From Franzmannia qiaohouensis (GTDB taxonomy: Bacteria > Pseudomonadota > Gammaproteobacteria > Pseudomonadales > Halomonadaceae): 64,000 bases of DNA. Each line of letters opens with the position of its first letter. The first letter of the stretch is position 1. Positions 16,697-25,585 of this stretch are shown one piece after another. The notes below the pieces were generated by a model. It made no database searches. It was not told where the DNA came from and was given only the letters and a program-made list of their open reading frames with translations. Location of the stretch: contig NZ_JARWAM010000013.1 in NCBI RefSeq assembly GCF_031451695.1, positions 72,703-136,702 on the forward strand, read 5' to 3'. The position numbers and the translations under genes are program-made.

Positions 16697-18145
16697 TCAC
16701 TCTCGGGCGCCGGCGTTTGCTGCCGGGTCGCGGCCGGTGGTCGCAGTCGAGGCTGGCTGGCCGGGCTCGGCAGGCTCGATATCGACGATCTTGGAGCGGC
16801 TCATTACCACCTTCCAGCGCTGGATCAGCGGCTCGCCGTCGCCCTGCACCTCACGCGTTATCAGGTTGATCAGGTGACGCTTCTCGACGCTCTCGCGCAC
16901 CACCTGGCCATCCTTGACCCGGTAGACATGGTGCGACGCCTTGTCCATCAGCCGCGAGAGTACTGCCAGGTCCAGGGTCAGGGTTTCGCGGGTCTGCTCG
17001 TAGCCGCTGAGAAAGCGCGTCGGCGACATGCGTGAGCTCGAGCGGTAGTGCAGCACCATCTCCTCGCGCTGGGCCACGTTGCGCTTGCGCGCGGTCTTGA
17101 TCGCTTCATCGAGCTTGGCGAAGCGCTGGTAGTCGAACCACTCGAGCTGACGCCCCACCAGCTGGTTGCTATGCACGTCGTAGTACTGTCGCCGCCACTT
17201 GGGTCGGCCCTTGCGCAGCCAGCGCCACAGGGTGGTACGCAGGTCGTCCTTGAATACCTCGCGCAGCGCATAGAGCAGCGCCAACACCAGCACGAACAGC
17301 GCAGTGATATCGCCAATGCTCTCGCGGGCCTGAAGCAGGCCCAGCGAGACGAAGATCATCACCACCGCGGTGGCCAGCCCCTTGACCGCCTTCTCCTCGC
17401 CGCCACCGAGCTCCTGGGTCTTCTCCTTGAGGGTTACCGGATACTCGATCAGCCGCCGCAGCAGGCGCATCTTGTTGGAGATTCGCGTGGGGTCGCGATT
17501 AACCCGCGCCGAGTTGTACTCCTGCGCCTGGCGATAGTCGCTTTCCGCCTGGCAGATCGCCAGCAGCCGTGCCTTGTTCGACTTGTAGTGGCGGTCGCGG
17601 GGCAGATGCGCCACCAGCGACAGCAGCCGCTGCTCGGTAAACCACGACAGATAGTTGTCGACGTTGGCGAAATACTTGAGCAGTCGGGCGTCCTCCGGCC
17701 GCGAGCGACGCAGCCGCTTGAGAATATCCAGCGCCAGCTCGACCAGCTCCTCGATACGCGCCTGGCGCGCTGCGGCCTGGGCCGCCGCCTCGTCCTCGTC
17801 GCGCTCCTCTTCGCGCTTGGCATCATGCAGCTCGCGGCCGCCGCGCTCGAGTGCCGCCACGTACTGATAGGCGTAGAGGCTCAGGCTGAGGCGATACTGG
17901 TCGCTGTCCAGCGAGCCGCGCCGCGCCAGCCGGCTAAGCACCAGCGGCAGCTGGTGGCGGTCACTGTAGTAGGTACGCTTGACGTGGATTGCGCTGTGGT
18001 AAAAAGCATTCTCGGCGATGACATCGGTGGACAGGCCAAGCTCGCCGGGCACGAACAGGTAAAGATCCAGTCGATGGGTGGTCGATTCGCGCAGCACCCG
18101 CGAAATCTTGAGGTTAAAGCCTTCCTTGCGTTCGACGCTAACCAT
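16697..18145 (-). CDS. Uncharacterised protein with two central membrane segments
   Basis: 482 residues from the ATG at 18145, supported by a GGGAGC RBS; the frame extends further upstream but without a site. The N-terminal ~240 residues are soluble and charged, with an acidic/basic stretch (REEERDEDEAAAQAAARQAR). Two hydrophobic segments lie near 252-270 and 277-295 and make a hairpin, followed by a soluble C-terminal ~180 residues with many basic residues. It therefore probably exposes both ends to the cytoplasm. No family recognised. It is divergent from the TerB/J-domain gene with 159 bases between, so a shared regulatory region is possible. Confidence 0.8.
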   Translation of the reverse strand: MVSVERKEGFNLKISRVLRESTTHRLDLYLFVPGELGLSTDVIAENAFYHSAIHVKRTYYSDRHQLPLVLSRLARRGSLDSDQYRLSLSLYAYQYVAALERGGRELHDAKREEERDEDEAAAQAAARQARIEELVELALDILKRLRRSRPEDARLLKYFANVDNYLSWFTEQRLLSLVAHLPRDRHYKSNKARLLAICQAESDYRQAQEYNSARVNRDPTRISNKMRLLRRLIEYPVTLKEKTQELGGGEEKAVKGLATAVVMIFVSLGLLQARESIGDITALFVLVLALLYALREVFKDDLRTTLWRWLRKGRPKWRRQYYDVHSNQLVGRQLEWFDYQRFAKLDEAIKTARKRNVAQREEMVLHYRSSSRMSPTRFLSGYEQTRETLTLDLAVLSRLMDKASHHVYRVKDGQVVRESVEKRHLINLITREVQGDGEPLIQRWKVVMSRSKIVDIEPAEPGQPASTATTGRDPAANAGARE

Positions 18146-18304
18146 CACTGCTCCCTGGCGGACACTGCCCTGCCCCTCGTTTATACCATGAACCGACGGC
18201 GCCTGACGGCAGCGGCCGAGCTTGCCTTCGCCGCCGACCGAGGCGACCATGTGGCGCTGCCACGTCCTATAATCAATAATTGCGACCCCCGTGGAGACAA
18301 GGGA

Positions 18305-19162
18305 ATGCCCATCGCGCGCTTTTCACCTTTCGAGCTGCTGCTGCTCAAGAGCCGTCATCAGGCGGATAGCGCCGCGTTGCTGCTGCTCGCCTGGGTGCTC
18401 GCCAGCCGTGGTCATATCGGCGATCCCGAGCGCGCACGGCTCACCGAACTGACCAGCGGCTTTCGCCACGGCCATGCCCTCGAACCGATCATCGAGATCG
18501 CCGCCAGCCAGGACCTCGCCGCCATCCAGCTCGCCGCAGAGCTGCTGCAGAAGGAGTGTCACGGCGAGCAGGCCTACCCTTTCCTGCGCCTGGCCATCGC
18601 CCTGGCCGTCGAGGGCGGCAAACCGTCGCTGGCCAACCATCATGTGCTGCGCTTCCTGGCCGACCTGCTGGGGGTGGCACCCAGCGAGTTCGCGCCGCTG
18701 TTCGAAGCAGTGGCCGGCAAGGCCTTCGCCAATCCCGACGATCCCAGTCGCACCGGCTACTGGCAGGCCAAGGAGCATCATCGCCAGCAGCAGGAACAGC
18801 ACCGCCAGCAACAGGAACGCCACAACAGCCAGCGCGAGCAGGAGCGCCAGCGCCGCGAACGCGACTATCAGGAACAGTCGCGTGAGCGCGAACGACGCGA
18901 CGAGCGGCATCACTACCAGCGCCAGCGTCGCCATGCTGGCGACCAAGCACCGCCGCCCGGCGATCGCACCCGTCGTGCCCTGATCGTGCTGGGGCTGCAG
19001 CCCGGCGCCAGTCGCAGCGAAATCCGCAAGGCCTATCGCCGCCTGGCCCAGACCCACCATCCTGACCGCGTCTACACCCAGGGCGAGGCGCGGGTGGCCA
19101 GTGCCTCGCTGCGCTTTCAGCGCATCAAGAGCGCCTACGAATACCTGATGGAGGTGAGCTGA
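18305..19162 (+). CDS. TerB-like plus J-domain co-chaperone (DjlA-like)
   Basis: 285 residues. The start is the ATG at 18305, with AAGGGA just before it; the open frame runs far upstream, but that part is antisense to the neighbouring gene and is rejected. Residues about 1-140 are helical and TerB/DjlA-like (SPFELLLLKSRHQADSAALL). A Gln/Arg/Glu-rich linker follows (about 150-215, EHHRQQQEQHRQQQER), likely a coiled coil. The C-terminal J domain (about 222-285) contains the HPD tripeptide at 252-254, needed to stimulate the ATPase of a DnaK-type Hsp70. No N-terminal membrane anchor is seen, unlike classic DjlA. One base separates it from the next gene. Confidence 0.85.
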   Translation: MPIARFSPFELLLLKSRHQADSAALLLLAWVLASRGHIGDPERARLTELTSGFRHGHALEPIIEIAASQDLAAIQLAAELLQKECHGEQAYPFLRLAIALAVEGGKPSLANHHVLRFLADLLGVAPSEFAPLFEAVAGKAFANPDDPSRTGYWQAKEHHRQQQEQHRQQQERHNSQREQERQRRERDYQEQSRERERRDERHHYQRQRRHAGDQAPPPGDRTRRALIVLGLQPGASRSEIRKAYRRLAQTHHPDRVYTQGEARVASASLRFQRIKSAYEYLMEVS

Positions 19163-19163
19163 G

Positions 19164-19577
19164 ATGCGCGACCTCTACAAGCGTCTGGGCCTCTCCCCCG
19201 ACGCCAGCAAGGAGGCGATTCGCACCGCCATCGACACCTGCCAGCACAGTGCGCTCAAGGCCGACGCCCAGATGGTGCTGCAGGTCGAATCGCGGCGCGA
19301 CGAGTACGACGCCCTGCACACCACCCTCTGCGATATCGGCCTGCTGCGCGCGCGTCTCGGCCTGACCCACGGCGCCTACTGGCAGGACAGCGTGGCCAAC
19401 GACTTCTCGCTACCCCCGGACAGCGCCCGTTCGCGCCACGAAGAGCTGGTCGAGCGGCTCAGCCATGCCGCAAGCTGGCACAACCGCTGGCGGGCGTGGC
19501 ACGCGCCCTGGCTGATCGCCGGGCTGTTCTCGCTGGGCGTGCTGGCCGGCGCCGCGCTGTGCCATATGCTGCTTTGA
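19164..19577 (+). CDS. Degenerate J-like protein with C-terminal membrane anchor
   Basis: 137 residues. The N terminus (RDLYKRLGLSPDASKEAIRTAI) matches helices I-II of a J domain, but the HPD loop is missing: the corresponding place reads DTCQHSALKAD. It therefore should not activate Hsp70 itself. Residues about 112-132 form one membrane segment (APWLIAGLFSLGVLAGAAL), giving a tail-anchored protein. It begins one base after the stop of the HPD-containing partner and is surely co-translated, so it may recruit or regulate that partner at the membrane. This is inference. Confidence 0.8.
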   Translation: MRDLYKRLGLSPDASKEAIRTAIDTCQHSALKADAQMVLQVESRRDEYDALHTTLCDIGLLRARLGLTHGAYWQDSVANDFSLPPDSARSRHEELVERLSHAASWHNRWRAWHAPWLIAGLFSLGVLAGAALCHMLL

Positions 19578-19591
19578 GATAGCGCACTCGA

Positions 19592-21940
19592 TCAACGCGA
19601 TGGTGCAGAGCTCGGCGAGCCGCCGCTGGGACTGGTCTCGCCCTCCGGATCGGCGACGCCGGCCTCACCTGGCTCGCGACCGGCACTGTCCTGGGGCGCG
19701 TCGGGGGTTTCGCCCTGGCCTTCGTCCAGCGTTTCGCCAAGGCGACCCTCCATCTGGATACTCATCCGCGGCATGGCCATGTCCAGGCCATCCTCTTCCA
19801 TGCGCTGCTTGAGGCGCAGGTTGAAGGCGCGCGCCACGTCCCACTGCATCACTGGCGCGGTGCGCATGCGCATGCGTAGCACCGCCGCGCCCTCCTCGAA
19901 GCGCTCGACGCCCTGCAGCTCCAGCGGCGACCAGATGTGGTGGCGCATCATCGGGTCCTGGCGCAGCTCATCGGCCACCTCGCGCACCAGGCTGATGGCG
20001 TCGTCGATCTTCATCGCATGGGGAATCCGCACCCGCATCAGGGCGATGCCGAACTGCCGCGACATGTTATGGATCGACTGGATCTGGCTGAAGGTGATGA
20101 TGTGCACGATGCCGTCGAGGTCGCGCAGCCGCACGGTACGCAGGGTAAGGCCTTCGACGGTGCCTAGATGGCCGCCCAGGTCGACGAAGTCGTCGATGGC
20201 CAGCGAGTCCTCGATGAGAATGAAGATACCGGTGATCAGATCCTGCACCAGGGTCTGGGCACCGAAGCCGATCGCCAGGCCGATCACCCCGGCACCGGCC
20301 AGCAGCGGCGTAACGTTGACGCCGAGGTTGGCCAGCCCGACGATGGCGGCGATCACCACGATGGTGGCGAAGATCACGTTGCGAATCAGCGGCGTGATGG
20401 TCTGCGCCCGGGCGCTGTTGACGCGCCTCCCGCGGGCCCGCGCCGAGGAGCTCAGGGCGCGCTGGATCGCGGTGTCGGCAAAGATCCACGCCAGCCACGC
20501 CAACAGCATGGTGACGCCGATCGCCACCAGCGCCTGGCCGATGCGCGCACTGGCCACCCCCTGCTGGCCGAGGCCCAGCAGCGAGCCGCCCCATACCTGC
20601 AGCGAGAGCTCGCCGAACGCCACCCAGCAGACCATGTGTGCCAGCGCATAGCCGAAACGCTCGAGCCGCTTGCGATACTGCGAGATGCGCTTGCGCCGGG
20701 TCACCGTCTCGCCGTGGCGGCGAATCAGGCCGGTCACCACCAGCGTCAGTACCAATAGCGACGCCGAGATGATCGCCCGGGTCAGGGCGCCGCCGGCATC
20801 GCCCACCGAGATGAAGATCGCCAGCAGCGAGGCGCCAACCATCAGCAGCGCCGGTACGTGCCATAGCCCCCCCAGCGCCCATATCAGGTCATAGCTGGTG
20901 CTCGAGCGGTGGCGCTGGGCGTAGGGGCGATTGCGGATCAGGTGCTTGATGGGGCGCTTGAAGCGCATCACGAAGGAACCCGCCAGCAGCGCGGCGAGGA
21001 TATTGGCCAGCACCGAGAGCAGCGAAGAGAGGTTTCCGCCGAGCAGTTCGATCAGGTAGCCCGACTCCAGCGCATCGGCCAGTGCCACCAGGGCGCCGAT
21101 CGCAAACAGCCGGCGCAGCGCACGCTGACGCAGGTGCGATACCGCCACGAAGCGGTGACCGCGGGTGAACGCCGACATCACCACCTCGACGATCACCGCC
21201 AGCAACCGGCCGCATAACGCCACATAGGCCACCACCAGCGCCAGGGTACGCCCAGCGCTCTCCGGCACGAACTGTCCCACGCCGAGCATGATCAGGAACG
21301 CCAGCAGCCAAGGCAGCAGGCGGCGCAATAGATGGATGATCAGCTGCCAGGCGCGCGGCTCGCGAGGCAGCCGTAGCGGCCAGTCGTGGCGCTGCGCCAC
21401 CAGCCGGGCAGCGGCCATCAGGATAATCAGCAACCCGACCCAGATCCCCAGCATCACCGTGGCCTCGATGGCCAGGCGCATCAGTTCGCCGGAACTGGCC
21501 TCGTCAAGCAGCTCAAGGCTTTCGCTTAGCGCCTGGTCGAACTGGGTCTGCCACACATCGAGCGGCGACTGGCCGGCCTCGGCCTGGTCGCCGAAATCGC
21601 TGAGGGTGTCTGCCAGGGCGCCTAGCAGGCCCTGCCGCTGTAGCGTCGGCTCTTCGCCCTCGGCCTGGGCCGCGGCCTCGCGCAGCTCGCGCAGGCTCTC
21701 GACCAGAGTGCCACGGCGGCTGGCATCCTCCAGGGTCGCGATCACCTCATCCAACGACTCCAGGAACGCCTGGGGGTCATGCTCTTCCTGCTCTTCGTCG
21801 CTACCGGTCAAGCCGGACAATGGCAAGGCCTGGGCGTCGGCCTGCTGGGGCAGTGCCACGCACAGCGACAGCAGTACCAGCAGCAGCCAGCCACATCGCA
21901 GCAGGCGGTCGGGCAACAGGGCAGGGGCGGCTCGCGGCAT
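19592..21940 (-). CDS. Large MscS-family mechanosensitive ion channel
   Basis: 782 residues; RBS GGAGGAAGC before the ATG. Signal peptide to about QADAQA (37), then a periplasmic, partly coiled domain (about 38-160), several transmembrane helices, and the MscS pore and beta domain. Typical pore-lining sequence is AGAGVIGLAIGFGAQTLVQD, followed by GIFILIEDSLAIDDFVDL and a C-terminal alpha/beta domain ending near residue 735. The acidic Gly/Ser-rich tail looks disordered. Longer than minimal MscS, resembling MscK/YbdG-type members. Releases solutes on hypo-osmotic shock, which fits a halophile. Divergent from the amidoligase gene. Confidence 0.93.
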   Translation of the reverse strand: MPRAAPALLPDRLLRCGWLLLVLLSLCVALPQQADAQALPLSGLTGSDEEQEEHDPQAFLESLDEVIATLEDASRRGTLVESLRELREAAAQAEGEEPTLQRQGLLGALADTLSDFGDQAEAGQSPLDVWQTQFDQALSESLELLDEASSGELMRLAIEATVMLGIWVGLLIILMAAARLVAQRHDWPLRLPREPRAWQLIIHLLRRLLPWLLAFLIMLGVGQFVPESAGRTLALVVAYVALCGRLLAVIVEVVMSAFTRGHRFVAVSHLRQRALRRLFAIGALVALADALESGYLIELLGGNLSSLLSVLANILAALLAGSFVMRFKRPIKHLIRNRPYAQRHRSSTSYDLIWALGGLWHVPALLMVGASLLAIFISVGDAGGALTRAIISASLLVLTLVVTGLIRRHGETVTRRKRISQYRKRLERFGYALAHMVCWVAFGELSLQVWGGSLLGLGQQGVASARIGQALVAIGVTMLLAWLAWIFADTAIQRALSSSARARGRRVNSARAQTITPLIRNVIFATIVVIAAIVGLANLGVNVTPLLAGAGVIGLAIGFGAQTLVQDLITGIFILIEDSLAIDDFVDLGGHLGTVEGLTLRTVRLRDLDGIVHIITFSQIQSIHNMSRQFGIALMRVRIPHAMKIDDAISLVREVADELRQDPMMRHHIWSPLELQGVERFEEGAAVLRMRMRTAPVMQWDVARAFNLRLKQRMEEDGLDMAMPRMSIQMEGRLGETLDEGQGETPDAPQDSAGREPGEAGVADPEGETSPSGGSPSSAPSR

Positions 21941-22098
21941 GCTTCCTCCGGTATGATGGTTGACGCAGAGTCTGCACAGACCCGCGGCGGCGGTAAAGGC
22001 GGCAGTCGAATCTCGCCGCTCGCTTTAGCGTAGCGTGTTACGCCAGGCGCTTATGATAGGCTGAGCGCTGACCCATCATCGCTGCAGTGGAGCCCGGC

Positions 22099-23106
22099 AT
22101 GGATGTGCGCCCACCCCCGACCCCGCATACTGCTGAAGGCAAGGTGCGGCGCGTCGGCGTCGAGATCGAATTTGCCGGCATCACCCCCGCCAACGCCGCC
22201 CAGCTGGTTTGCGAGCTGTTCGGCGGCCAGGTGGTGGTGGTCAGCCCCCATCGCCTGAGGGTCGAGGCCACCCGCTGGGGCGACTTCGGCATCGAACTCG
22301 ATGCCCAGGTGGCGCACCCCGATACCAAGGTCATCGAACAAGGGCCACTCAGCGATGCCGAGTGGGATCGCCAGCGCCATCAGATGCGGGTCGAATTCCA
22401 CAACAAGACCCGCGAGCTGATCGGCGACGTGGTGGCCGGCCTGGTACCCACCGAGATCGTCTGCCCGCCGGTGCCCTGGGACCAGCTGGGCGAGCTCGAT
22501 GCGCTATTGGATGCGCTCCGCACTCATGGCGCCAAGGGCACCGACGCCAGCCTGCTCTACGGCTTCGGCCTGCACCTCAACCCCGAGGCGCCGGACCTCG
22601 GCGTCGACTCGATCCTTGCCCATCTGCGCGCCTATCTGCTGCTCGCCGAGTGGCTGCGCGACCAGATCGACATCGACATCACCCGCGAAGTGCTCCCCCA
22701 CGCCAATCCGTTCCCCAAGGCCTATGCGATCCTGGTGCTCGACCCCGACTACGCCCCGGACCTCGACACCCTGATCGGCGACTACCTACGGCATAACCCG
22801 ACCCGCAACCGCGAACTCGACATGCTGCCGCTGTTCGCCGAGTTGCGCCCGGACTACCCCGACGCCATGTTCAGCGACGCGCTGACCAAGCCGCGCCCGA
22901 CCTACCACTACCGGCTGCCCAATGCACAGCTTTCGGCGCCGCAGTGGGGCTCGGTGGTGGAGTGGAACCTGTGGGTCGAGGTCGAGATCCTCGCCGCGGA
23001 CCTCGAGCGCCTCGAAGCGCGTTCGCGGGAGTATCTCGCGCACCACACGCTATCACCCATGACACGCTGGCTAGACAAGCTGCGCAGCTGGATGAACGAG
23101 TCCTGA
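22099..23106 (+). CDS. Putative amidoligase (COOH-NH2 ligase, Amidoligase_2 type)
   Basis: 335 residues from the ATG at 22099 (TGGAGC eight bases upstream; a GTG at 22087 is an alternative). The N-terminal RRVGVEIEFAG is the GVEiEF strand of the glutamine-synthetase-like amidoligase family, whose acidic residues bind the metal. A RWGDFGIELDAQV segment and GFGLHLNPE (His and acidic pair) follow in the expected order. Members of this family form amide bonds between carboxylates and amines using ATP; the substrate here is unknown. The next gene, 8 bases downstream, is a class-I glutamine amidotransferase-like hydrolase, a known genomic partner of such ligases. Confidence 0.82.
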   Translation: MDVRPPPTPHTAEGKVRRVGVEIEFAGITPANAAQLVCELFGGQVVVVSPHRLRVEATRWGDFGIELDAQVAHPDTKVIEQGPLSDAEWDRQRHQMRVEFHNKTRELIGDVVAGLVPTEIVCPPVPWDQLGELDALLDALRTHGAKGTDASLLYGFGLHLNPEAPDLGVDSILAHLRAYLLLAEWLRDQIDIDITREVLPHANPFPKAYAILVLDPDYAPDLDTLIGDYLRHNPTRNRELDMLPLFAELRPDYPDAMFSDALTKPRPTYHYRLPNAQLSAPQWGSVVEWNLWVEVEILAADLERLEARSREYLAHHTLSPMTRWLDKLRSWMNES

Positions 23107-23114
23107 GGAGTCGC

Positions 23115-23843
23115 ATGCCCCGTCCGTTGATCGGTATTACCACCTCCGACTACAAGAGCCGCATCGCCTGGTGGTTCGACTGGTTCGCCGTATGGCGCCA
23201 CGGCGGCCGTCCGCTGCGACTGTCGCCGTCACGCCCCCAGCCCGACACACTCGACGGGCTGATCATCGGCGGTGGCGACGATATCGAGGCACACCTCTAC
23301 GGCGGCGAGGTGCAGCTCGACGTGCGCGTCGACCCCCAGCGCGACGAACTCGAGCTGCAGCTTCTGGAGCGTTTCATTCCCGCCGGCTGCCCGGTGCTCG
23401 GCATCTGTCGCGGCGCCCAGCTGCTCAACGTGCACCTCGGCGGCACCCTCGATCCGGACATCTACACCACCCACGAAGGCCTCAAGCGGCGCCGCACGGT
23501 GCTGCCGCGCAAGACCGTCGACATCGTCGGCGCCAGCCGGCTGCATCGCATCCTCAAGGTCAGTTGGTGCCGCATCAACAGCCTTCACCACCAGGCGGTG
23601 GACAAGGCGGGACGCGGTATCGAGATCGTCGCCCGCGACCGCGACGGCCTGGTCCAGGGCATCGAGTCCCGCGATCACGATTTCCTGATCGGCGTGCAGT
23701 GGCACCCCGAGTGGCTGATTTTCAACCGCCCCCAGCAGCGGCTGATTCGCGCCCTGCTCAAGGCCGCCAGCCGGCATGCCACGCGCCGCGCGAGCGCCCC
23801 AGCGCAAGACGGCCACCGCATGGGTGGCCGTCAGGTTCGCTGA
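23115..23843 (+). CDS. Class-I glutamine amidotransferase-like hydrolase (peptidase C26 type)
   Basis: 242 residues. The ATG at 23115 follows GAGGAG by a few bases. The catalytic triad is visible: nucleophile Cys in LGICRGAQLLN, His in VQWHPEWL and Glu two residues after (HPE). The N terminus (IGITTSDYKSR..WW) and INSLHHQAVD resemble gamma-glutamyl-hydrolase/PuuD-like C26 enzymes. It probably supplies ammonia to, or cleaves gamma-glutamyl bonds made by, the adjacent amidoligase. The last ~20 residues (RRASAPAQDGHRMGG..) are low-complexity and are encoded over a strong inverted repeat, so the protein may have been extended over an intergenic hairpin. Confidence 0.85.
   Translation: MPRPLIGITTSDYKSRIAWWFDWFAVWRHGGRPLRLSPSRPQPDTLDGLIIGGGDDIEAHLYGGEVQLDVRVDPQRDELELQLLERFIPAGCPVLGICRGAQLLNVHLGGTLDPDIYTTHEGLKRRRTVLPRKTVDIVGASRLHRILKVSWCRINSLHHQAVDKAGRGIEIVARDRDGLVQGIESRDHDFLIGVQWHPEWLIFNRPQQRLIRALLKAASRHATRRASAPAQDGHRMGGRQVR
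23808..23832. terminator. Hairpin at the convergent end of the amidotransferase gene and osmC
   Basis: GACGGCCACC at 23808-23817 pairs perfectly with GGTGGCCGTC at 23823-23832 around a 5-base loop. No clear T-run follows on either strand, so it may work as a weak bidirectional terminator. It overlaps the coding end of the upstream gene. Confidence 0.5.
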
Positions 23844-23853
23844 ACGTCGTGGG

Positions 23854-24285
23854 TCAGTTGGCCAGCGTGGCGTCGAGAGTGATCTCGGCATTGAACAGCT
23901 TGGAGATCGGGCAGCCCGCCTTGGCCTTGTTGGCCGCATCCTGAAATGCCGCGTCGTCGGCGCCGGGGATCTTGGCGGTGGTAGCCAGGTGGATCGCGGT
24001 AATGCTGAAGCCGCTATCGTCCTGGTCGAGCTTGACCGTGGCCTGGGTATCGATGCTGTCGGCGGTGAAGCCCGCCTCACCGAGGATCATCGACAGCGCC
24101 ATGGAAAAGCAGCTGGCATGGGCCGCGCCGATCAGCTCCTCGGGGTTGGTGCCCGGCTCGCCTTCGAAGCGGTTCTTGAAGCCGTACGGGGTCTTGTCGA
24201 GCGACCCGCTGGCGGTGGAGACCGATCCCTGGCCCGTCTTGAGATCGCCCTTCCAATGCGCTGAAGCCTTGTTGGTTATGCTCAT
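23854..24285 (-). CDS. osmC: Osmotically inducible peroxiredoxin OsmC
   Basis: 143 residues from the ATG at 24285. Close to E. coli OsmC throughout: SAHWKGDLKTG.GSVST near the N terminus, RFEGEPGTNPEELIGAAHASCFSMALS with the peroxidatic Cys, and KAGCPISKL with the second Cys. Reduces organic hydroperoxides and is usually induced by osmotic stress or stationary phase. A longer frame upstream to 24366 has no homology and is rejected. It lies just downstream of tpx on the same strand with an 87-base gap, so both peroxidases may respond together. Confidence 0.96.
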   Translation of the reverse strand: MSITNKASAHWKGDLKTGQGSVSTASGSLDKTPYGFKNRFEGEPGTNPEELIGAAHASCFSMALSMILGEAGFTADSIDTQATVKLDQDDSGFSITAIHLATTAKIPGADDAAFQDAANKAKAGCPISKLFNAEITLDATLAN

Positions 24286-24372
24286 GTCATCTCCTATCCT
24301 ATCCGTGGTACGGAAGTACCGGCCGCTTGGCGGCCGGTCACAACGACTGGCGGCGACTGCCGCCATGATCGA

Positions 24373-24873
24373 TCAGCCGAGCGCGGCCAGCGCCGCATCG
24401 TAGTCTGGCTCGTGCTTGATTTCATCGACCAGTTGACTATGGATCACCCGGTCTTGTTCATCGAGTACTACCACCGCCCGCGCGGTCAATCCGGTCATCG
24501 GCCCGCTGGAGAGCGCCACGCCATAGTCGCGATGAAACCCGGGATGGCGGAAGGTCGACAGGGTGATGACGTTGTCGAGACCCTCGGCACCGCAGAAACG
24601 CTTGGCGGCGAACGGCAGGTCCGCCGACACCACCAGCACCACAGTGTTGGCCAGCCCCGAGGCCAGCTCGTTGAACTTGCGCGTCGAGGTGGCGCAGGTC
24701 GGGGTGTCGACGCTGGGAATGATGTTCAGCACCTTACGCTTGCCAGCGAAGTCGGCTAGCGTCACGTCCTGCATGTCCTGATTGGTCAGCGTCAGCGATG
24801 GAGCCGCCTGGCCTTTCTCGGGAAAGTCACCGGCAACGTCGACGGGGGTTCCGGCACGGGTTACCTGTTTCAT
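24373..24873 (-). CDS. tpx: Thiol peroxidase (2-Cys, atypical)
   Basis: 166 residues, full length. Periplasmic or cytoplasmic lipid-hydroperoxide peroxidase reduced by thioredoxin. The peroxidatic Cys lies in PSVDTPTCATSTRKFN and the resolving Cys in AAKRFCGAEG, the signature pair of Tpx. The N terminus (VTRAGTPVDVAGDFPEKG) is also typical, and no signal peptide is seen. RBS GAGGAGC upstream of the ATG. Followed by osmC. Confidence 0.96.
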   Translation of the reverse strand: MKQVTRAGTPVDVAGDFPEKGQAAPSLTLTNQDMQDVTLADFAGKRKVLNIIPSVDTPTCATSTRKFNELASGLANTVVLVVSADLPFAAKRFCGAEGLDNVITLSTFRHPGFHRDYGVALSSGPMTGLTARAVVVLDEQDRVIHSQLVDEIKHEPDYDAALAALG

Positions 24874-24900
24874 GCACGCTCCTCATGGTGGGGTAAAACG

Positions 24901-25473
24901 TTACTCGGCCGCTGGCGAGCCCTGTAGTTTCGCCAGCGACGCTGCCAGCTGCGCCCTGCCCAGTTCGGCCATCAGCGCCATGTTGCGCTCGGGGATCGCC
25001 TCGGGGTCGGGGTGGTGTTCGAGCACCGCGCTGAGGCTCGCTTCGCGCAGTAGATGCAGCAGCGGCCACGGCGAGCGGTTGGTGTAGTTCTCGACGGCGT
25101 CTTCGGCGGCATCGGCAAAGCAGTAGTCGGGGTGGAAGCTGGCCAGCTGATAGACGCCCTCATAGCCCTGGTCGACCATCAGCCGCTCGGCCAGCGCCAG
25201 CAGGTCGAGGTAGTCATCAAAATCCTCGGCACCTTCTTCGAGTACCAGCAGCGTGGTCTCGACCTGTGGCGAGGCATCGAGACCGCGACACTCCTCGATC
25301 AGGGTGGTCAGCAGCGCCTCCCAATTTCTGGCAGACACCGCGCGATAGCGCACCCGATCGGCCTCTACCTCGCGGGCCGCAAAGGGGCAGACCGTGTGGC
25401 CGACCACGAACTGCTCGACCCATTGGCGGGTGGCCATCACACAATCGGGGGCGGCATTGTCGGCTTGGCTCAC
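24901..25473 (-). CDS. DUF1415 family protein
   Basis: 190 residues if started at the GTG at 25473, which has GAGGAG just upstream; an ATG 39 bases earlier (25512) lacks an RBS. Family signature features are VGHTVCPFA near the N terminus, ASFHPDYCFAD and NYTNRSPWPLLHLLREASL. The conserved Cys, His and Asp residues suggest an enzyme or metal site, but no biochemical role is known to me. 27 bases upstream of tpx on the same strand, so perhaps part of the same transcription unit. Confidence 0.88.
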   Translation of the reverse strand: MSQADNAAPDCVMATRQWVEQFVVGHTVCPFAAREVEADRVRYRAVSARNWEALLTTLIEECRGLDASPQVETTLLVLEEGAEDFDDYLDLLALAERLMVDQGYEGVYQLASFHPDYCFADAAEDAVENYTNRSPWPLLHLLREASLSAVLEHHPDPEAIPERNMALMAELGRAQLAASLAKLQGSPAAE

Positions 25474-25585
25474 ATCGGGCTCCTCGGTTGACACAGCAGT
25501 ATAGCTCAGCACATTGCAAAGGCGCGCATCCTACGCCAGCATGCCATGAAACAGGTTTCCACTAATGTCACTGGAGAACTTCACC

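Noticed and set aside
17048..18304. Upstream extension of the TerB/J-domain frame
   Set aside because: The first ~420 codons are antisense to the two-TM gene, have no domain, and a good ATG with an RBS exists at 18305.
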